9,314 bases of DNA from an uncultured Collinsella sp. (GTDB lineage: Bacteria; Actinomycetota; Coriobacteriia; Coriobacteriales; Coriobacteriaceae). Below are positions 5,928-9,314 of the stretch, in pieces. The stretch is from positions 1 to 9,314 of the forward strand of contig CALBBA010000214.1 in assembly GCA_937926755.1 (NCBI GenBank). Direction: 5' to 3'. Each line of letters starts with the position of its first letter. Within the stretch, counting starts at the first letter, position 1. Position numbers and translations under genes: made by a program. The notes under the pieces are model-generated. The model saw nothing but the letters and a program-made list of their open reading frames with translations, was not told where the DNA came from and did not search any database.

Positions 5928-5957
5928 TTGACCCATTTGAGCGCGATAGGGTATAAC
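5928..5957 (+). promoter_or_regulatory. Vegetative-type promoter of the glutamate-uptake operon
   Basis: TTGACC (5928-5933), an 18-bp spacer, then TATAAC (5952-5957). Transcription would start near 5964, giving a leader of roughly 37 nt that contains AAAGGTG 8 nt before the ATG at 6001. No operator dyad overlaps it. The upstream 5700-5927 stretch holds only the hairpins and weak signals listed separately. Confidence 0.75.
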
Positions 5958-6000
5958 TCTACTCAACCGCTAGGGATTTTATTGAGAAAGGTGTTCTACC

Positions 6001-6996
6001 ATGAGCAAGAACCTCTCCCAGCAGGTCGTTCTCGACCGCCGCGGCTTCGTTGCCGCCACCTTCGCAACCGTCGCCGGCCTTGGTCTTGCCGGCTGCTCCG
6101 ACACCAGCGCCGAGGCCGACAAGGGTTCCGCCGCCGGCTCCTCCAAGAGCTCCGAAGATACCGAGGCTTCCACCACGCTCGACGCCAAGGCATTCGACAA
6201 GCTCGTCGACAACGGCCCCAAGGCCGATGACGACGCCATCGCTGCCAGCACCTGGGCCACGGCCGTTAAGGACGCCGGCGTCTTTAAGATCGGTGGCGTT
6301 CAGACCTCCACGCTCTTCTCCCTCCTCAACGAGAAAGACGGTCAGACCCGCGGCTTCGATGCCGGTATCGCACAGCTCCTGTCCAACTACATTCTGGGCG
6401 AGAACAAGGTCGAGATCACCCAGGTAACCTCGGACACGCGTGAGTCCGTCCTGCAGAACGGCCAGGTCGACGCCGTCTTCGCCACCTACACCATTACCGA
6501 TGAGCGCAAGAAGCTCGTCTCCTTTGCCGGTCCCTACTACTACACGCAGCAGGCCATCCTGGTGCTCGCCGATAACGACGACATCAAGAGCGTCGACGAT
6601 CTGGCCGATAAGAACGTCGCCGTCCAGTCCGGCTCCAACGGCCCTGCCATCCTGGAGGAGTTCGCCCCCAAGGCCAGCCAGCAGGAGTTCAAGACCGACG
6701 AGGAGGCCCGCCAGGCACTCCAGCAGGGTCGTGTTGACGCCTACGTCATCGATAACAACATGCAGCAGAGCGCCCTGGTCCGCGAACCCGGTAAGTACAA
6801 GATCGCCGGCAAGCCCTTCGGCAGCAAGGAGCCCTACGGCATCGGCCTGCCGCTCGATTCCGACGGCGTCGCCTTTGTCAACGACTTCCTTAAGAAGATC
6901 GAGGACGACGGCACCTGGACCGAGCTGTGGCAGATCTGCATCGGCGACCGTACGGGCGACACCAATGTTCCCGAGCTGCCCGAGGTCGGCGCCTAG
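6001..6996 (+). CDS. gluB: Glutamate/polar amino-acid ABC transporter substrate-binding lipoprotein (GluB-like)
   Basis: A 331-aa extracytoplasmic solute-binding protein, family 3. The signal peptide contains a twin-arginine pair (DRRGFVA, 12-18) and an alanine/glycine-rich core, ending in lipobox LAGC with the lipid-anchored Cys at 32. A Ser/Gly/Ala-rich spacer follows to about 60. The binding fold (about 94-320) shows RGFDAGIAQLL, TRESVLQNGQVDAVFATYTIT, FAGPYYYTQQAILV, VQSGSNGPAILEEF, and YGIGLPLDSDGVAFVNDFL. The TRE...NGxVDxxxATYTI and GPYxxTQQA pattern is that of GluB-type glutamate binders, though ligand choice among Glu, Gln and Asp cannot be fixed by eye. Phe codons are mostly TTC, unlike its neighbours, suggesting high expression. 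It has its own promoter and is followed after 89 bp by a hairpin, then two permeases and an ATPase. Confidence 0.92.
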   Translation: MSKNLSQQVVLDRRGFVAATFATVAGLGLAGCSDTSAEADKGSAAGSSKSSEDTEASTTLDAKAFDKLVDNGPKADDDAIAASTWATAVKDAGVFKIGGVQTSTLFSLLNEKDGQTRGFDAGIAQLLSNYILGENKVEITQVTSDTRESVLQNGQVDAVFATYTITDERKKLVSFAGPYYYTQQAILVLADNDDIKSVDDLADKNVAVQSGSNGPAILEEFAPKASQQEFKTDEEARQALQQGRVDAYVIDNNMQQSALVREPGKYKIAGKPFGSKEPYGIGLPLDSDGVAFVNDFLKKIEDDGTWTELWQICIGDRTGDTNVPELPEVGA

Positions 6997-7085
6997 GCTC
7001 GTAAGCTGGGCATCAGCCGCTGCGAAACCATACGGAAACGCACGATTCGCTTTATTGCGCTAAACTGTTTCCTCACTGAGTTGTC

Positions 7086-7119
7086 GGGGCTTCCGTACAC
7101 ACGGGAGCCCCTTTCCTTA
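7086..7119 (+). terminator. Leaky terminator / stabilising hairpin between binding-protein and permease genes
   Basis: GGGGCTTCCGT (7086-7096) pairs with ACGGGAGCCCC (7101-7111), 11 bp with one G-T pair, around an ACAC loop. The tail CTTTCCTT is T-rich but interrupted. It lies in the 139-bp gap inside the operon, 16 bp before the permease ribosome site. Such hairpins commonly terminate part of the transcription or protect the upstream mRNA, yielding more binding protein than permease. Confidence 0.75.
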
Positions 7120-7135
7120 TCGGCGGGAGGTCCGC

Positions 7136-7795
7136 ATGAGTCTCTCCGAACTCTGGTCACTCTATGGCCAGAACTATATCGACGCGCTGCTAGCAACCTG
7201 GGGCATGACGCTTGAGTCGTTTGCCATCGCCATGGTGCTGGCCGTCGCCGTCACCGTGATGCGCGTGTCGCCGCTCAAGCCGCTGCGCGTCTTTGGCGAC
7301 CTGTATGTCCAGGTCTTCCGTAACATCCCCGGCATCGCGCTGCTCATCATCGTCGTCTACGCACTGCCGCCGCTCAAGGTCGTCCTACCCTACCGCACCT
7401 GCGTTATCGTCGCCACGGTCCTTTTGGGCTCGGCCTTTGGTTCCGAGAACTTTATGAGCGGCATCAACACCGTCGGGGTCGGCCAGGTGGAAGCCGCACG
7501 TTCGCTCGGCATGAGCTTTAACCGCATCCTCGCCAAGATCGTGATTCCGCAGGCACTGCGCTCGAGCGTGCTGCCCATGACCAACCTCTTTATCGCCGTC
7601 ATGCTCACCACCGCGCTCGGCAGCCAGGTGCCGCTTAAGCCGCAGGAGCTCACCGGCGTGGTGAGCTATATCAACACGCGCTCGCTCGGCGGCGTCGCCG
7701 CGTTCTTTATCTCGGCGCTCGGCTACCTGGGCACGGCCTTTGTGGTGAGCCACATTGGCAACCACATCGATAAGAAGGTGAGGATCCTCCGATGA
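7136..7795 (+). CDS. gluC: Amino-acid ABC transporter permease, first subunit (GluC-like)
   Basis: A 219-aa integral membrane protein of the His/Glu/Gln/Arg permease family, with about five membrane helices. The conserved FRNIPGIALL segment is at 61-70. The cytoplasmic EAA loop GQVEAARSLGMSFNRILAKI is at about 116-135, followed by the IPQALR motif; this loop contacts the ATPase. The ATG at 7136 has GGGAGG 5 nt upstream. The stop overlaps the next gene by 4 bp (ATGA), so the two permeases are translationally coupled and probably form a heterodimer. Length is normal for the family. The GluC label rests on the company of a GluB-like binder. Confidence 0.9.
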   Translation: MSLSELWSLYGQNYIDALLATWGMTLESFAIAMVLAVAVTVMRVSPLKPLRVFGDLYVQVFRNIPGIALLIIVVYALPPLKVVLPYRTCVIVATVLLGSAFGSENFMSGINTVGVGQVEAARSLGMSFNRILAKIVIPQALRSSVLPMTNLFIAVMLTTALGSQVPLKPQELTGVVSYINTRSLGGVAAFFISALGYLGTAFVVSHIGNHIDKKVRILR

Positions 7796-8625
7796 GCAAG
7801 CACCCCACCTCCGCGCTCACCATGCGCGATGCGCTCTACGAGGCTCCCGGCCCCAAGATGCGCACCAAGATTCGCATCGGCACCGCCATCTCGCTTGTTG
7901 CCGTCGCCGCACTCGTCGTCCTGGTACTGCAGCGCTTTTATGTGACCGGCCAGCTTTCGGTCCACTATTGGTATTTCTTCACGCACCTCACCACCTGGAA
8001 GTTCTTGCTTGCCGGCTTTGAGGGCACCGTTAAAGTCGCACTCACCGCCGGCGTCATCGCACTGGTGCTGGGCCTCGCTCTCATGCTCGGCCGCACGAGC
8101 GACATTAAGCCGCTGCAGCTGGTCTGCCGCGTGCTCACCGATTTCTTCCGCGGCGTGCCGAGCCTTCTGTTCATCTACTTCTTCTTTTTGGTGCTGCCCC
8201 AGTACAAGATCGCGCTGCCGTCGTTTTGGATGCTCACGCTCCCCGTCGCGCTCGCTGCAGCCGGCGTACTTGCCGAAATCTTCCGCGCCGGCGTCAATGC
8301 CGTGCCGCGCGGCCAGATCGAGGCGGCCCAGGCGCTCGGTCTCTCCAAAGCTAAAATCACCTTTAAAATCGTGTTGCCGCAGGCGATTCGATTTATCATT
8401 CCGTCGTTGATTTCGCAGCTCGTGGTCGTAGTCAAAGACACCACCGTCGCCTATGTGGTGAGCTACCCCGACCTCATGCAAAACGCCCGCGTGCTCATTA
8501 CCAACTACGATGCCCTCGTGTCGGTCTACCTGGTTATCGCGGTCATCTATATCCTCATCAACGTCGCGATCAACAAGGCCGCTGTCTACGTTTCGCACAA
8601 GACCGGCGCGACCATCATCCGCTAA
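7792..8625 (+). CDS. gluD: Amino-acid ABC transporter permease, second subunit (GluD-like)
   Basis: A 277-aa permease of the same family as the preceding gene. A first membrane segment near 30-47 follows a polar N-terminal extension. The core permease runs from about 74 to 265, with FRGVPSLLFIYF near 119-130 and the EAA loop GQIEAAQALGLSKAKITFKI near 174-193. The motif LPQAIRFIIPS follows. The N-terminal extension is usual for GluD-type partners compared with the shorter GluC. It starts inside the stop codon of the first permease (ATGA). The upstream AAGGTGAGG is its ribosome site and overlaps the self-complementary GAGGATCCTC. Confidence 0.9.
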   Translation: MSKHPTSALTMRDALYEAPGPKMRTKIRIGTAISLVAVAALVVLVLQRFYVTGQLSVHYWYFFTHLTTWKFLLAGFEGTVKVALTAGVIALVLGLALMLGRTSDIKPLQLVCRVLTDFFRGVPSLLFIYFFFLVLPQYKIALPSFWMLTLPVALAAAGVLAEIFRAGVNAVPRGQIEAAQALGLSKAKITFKIVLPQAIRFIIPSLISQLVVVVKDTTVAYVVSYPDLMQNARVLITNYDALVSVYLVIAVIYILINVAINKAAVYVSHKTGATIIR

Positions 8626-8661
8626 CGCTTTACCATTTCGAGTCATAAGGAGCCGAGCACC

Positions 8662-9314
8662 ATGGCACAGAGCACTTCTACTTCTGGCAACCAGCCGCTT
8701 ATCGAGCTCAAGCACGTCGATAAGCACTATGGCGACCTGCACGTTCTCAACGACATCAACCTGTCGGTCGACCGCGGCGAGGTCGTTGTTGTGATTGGCC
8801 CCTCGGGTTCGGGCAAATCGACCATGTGCCGCACCATCAACCGCTTGGAGACCATCGACTCGGGCGAGATCCTCATCGAGGGCCAACCCTTGCCGCAGGA
8901 AGGCAAGGACCTTGCCCGCATGCGTGCCGAGCTGGGCATGGTGTTTCAGCAGTTCAACCTGTTCGCACATATGACCGTACTGCAGAACGTCATGCTGGGA
9001 CCGGTCGATGTGCTGGGCGTCTCCAAGGACGAGGCCCGCGAGCGTGCCATGGACCTGCTGGGCCGCGTGGGCGTTGCCGAGCAGGCCGATAAGGTGCCCG
9101 CACAGCTCTCGGGCGGCCAGCAGCAGCGTGTAGCCATCGCCCGCTCGCTTGCCATGCAGCCCAAGGCCATGCTCTTTGACGAGCCCACGAGCGCCCTCGA
9201 TCCCGAAATGATCAATGAGGTGCTCGAGGTCATGGTCCGTCTGGCCCAGCAGGGTATGACGATGATCGTCATCACGCACGAGATGAACTTCGCCCGACGC
9301 GTGGCCGACCGCGG
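8662..9314 (+). CDS. gluA: Amino-acid ABC transporter ATP-binding protein (GluA/GlnQ-like), cut by right edge
   Basis: The frame is open from the ATG at 8662 to the window end, giving 217 codons of an expected total of about 240-260. All ABC ATPase motifs are present: Walker A GPSGSGKS (46-53), Q-loop FQQFNLF (95-101), signature LSGGQQQR (149-156), Walker B MLFDEP with the catalytic Glu174, D-loop SALD (177-180), and the switch His206 (ITHEM). The FQQFNLF...QNV pattern is that of polar amino-acid importers (GlnQ/HisP type). AAGGAG sits 9 nt before the start, and the gap from the upstream permease is 36 bp. It energises the importer formed with the two preceding permeases. A Ser/Thr-rich stretch of about ten residues precedes the ATPase fold. 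Only the C-terminal end is missing. Confidence 0.93.
   Translation, partial: MAQSTSTSGNQPLIELKHVDKHYGDLHVLNDINLSVDRGEVVVVIGPSGSGKSTMCRTINRLETIDSGEILIEGQPLPQEGKDLARMRAELGMVFQQFNLFAHMTVLQNVMLGPVDVLGVSKDEARERAMDLLGRVGVAEQADKVPAQLSGGQQQRVAIARSLAMQPKAMLFDEPTSALDPEMINEVLEVMVRLAQQGMTMIVITHEMNFARRVADR

Noticed and set aside
7723..9279. A 518-codon open frame on the minus strand opposite the permease and ATPase genes
   Set aside because: Its frame is antisense to two well-supported transporter genes with clear motifs. The translation is low-complexity, His/Asp/Arg-rich, with no recognisable domain, which is typical of GC-skewed antisense shadows.

Overview
The window looks like chromosomal DNA from a high-GC, gut-type Actinobacterium. 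My best guess is class Coriobacteriia, a Collinsella-like genome. The reasons are the GC- and C/G-ending codon use, strong Shine-Dalgarno sites, a twin-arginine-like lipoprotein signal, a GluB-like glutamate-uptake cassette, and intergenic palindromes. This placement is inference; no marker gene is present.

Left part (1-3340, minus strand): an ammonium transporter gene (amt) is followed by the start of a PII regulator gene that runs off the left edge. The two are separated by one near-perfect 108-bp hairpin. Upstream of amt lies a tightly linked pair: an HD-domain protein, then a membrane protein of the putative ABC-transporter type IV (CmpB-like) family. The membrane protein uses a GTG start 3 bp after the HD gene's stop.

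Middle (3341-5388): a divergent intergenic region contains a perfect CAAAACGTTTTG palindrome. It is followed on the plus strand by a 593-aa thiamine-diphosphate enzyme related to 1-deoxy-D-xylulose-5-phosphate synthase (DXS). The ThDP site and catalytic acid are intact. By my alignment from memory, the two arginines that bind the substrate phosphate in DXS are replaced by glycine, and an internal linker is missing. A strong bidirectional-looking terminator closes the gene.

Intergenic block (5389-6000): this 612-bp stretch without an ordinary gene is dense in structure. It has three tandem ~80-bp units, each a hairpin carrying two opposed CTGTWACAG boxes, giving six boxes spaced 32/49/32/48/32. 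Then come two hairpins sharing a GGGAC(A/G)GG core. Between these, on the minus strand, is a TATAAT element followed by AAGGAG and a 12-codon ORF whose stop abuts the first hairpin. A good vegetative promoter (TTGACC-18 bp-TATAAC) then drives the right-hand operon.

Right part (6001-9314, plus strand): a glutamate/polar amino-acid ABC importer in the order binding lipoprotein, permease, permease, ATPase (cut by the right edge). A terminator-like hairpin between the binding-protein gene and the first permease gene could produce excess binding protein. Ammonium uptake with PII control on the left and glutamate uptake on the right make nitrogen acquisition the common theme, although the two blocks are separate transcription units.
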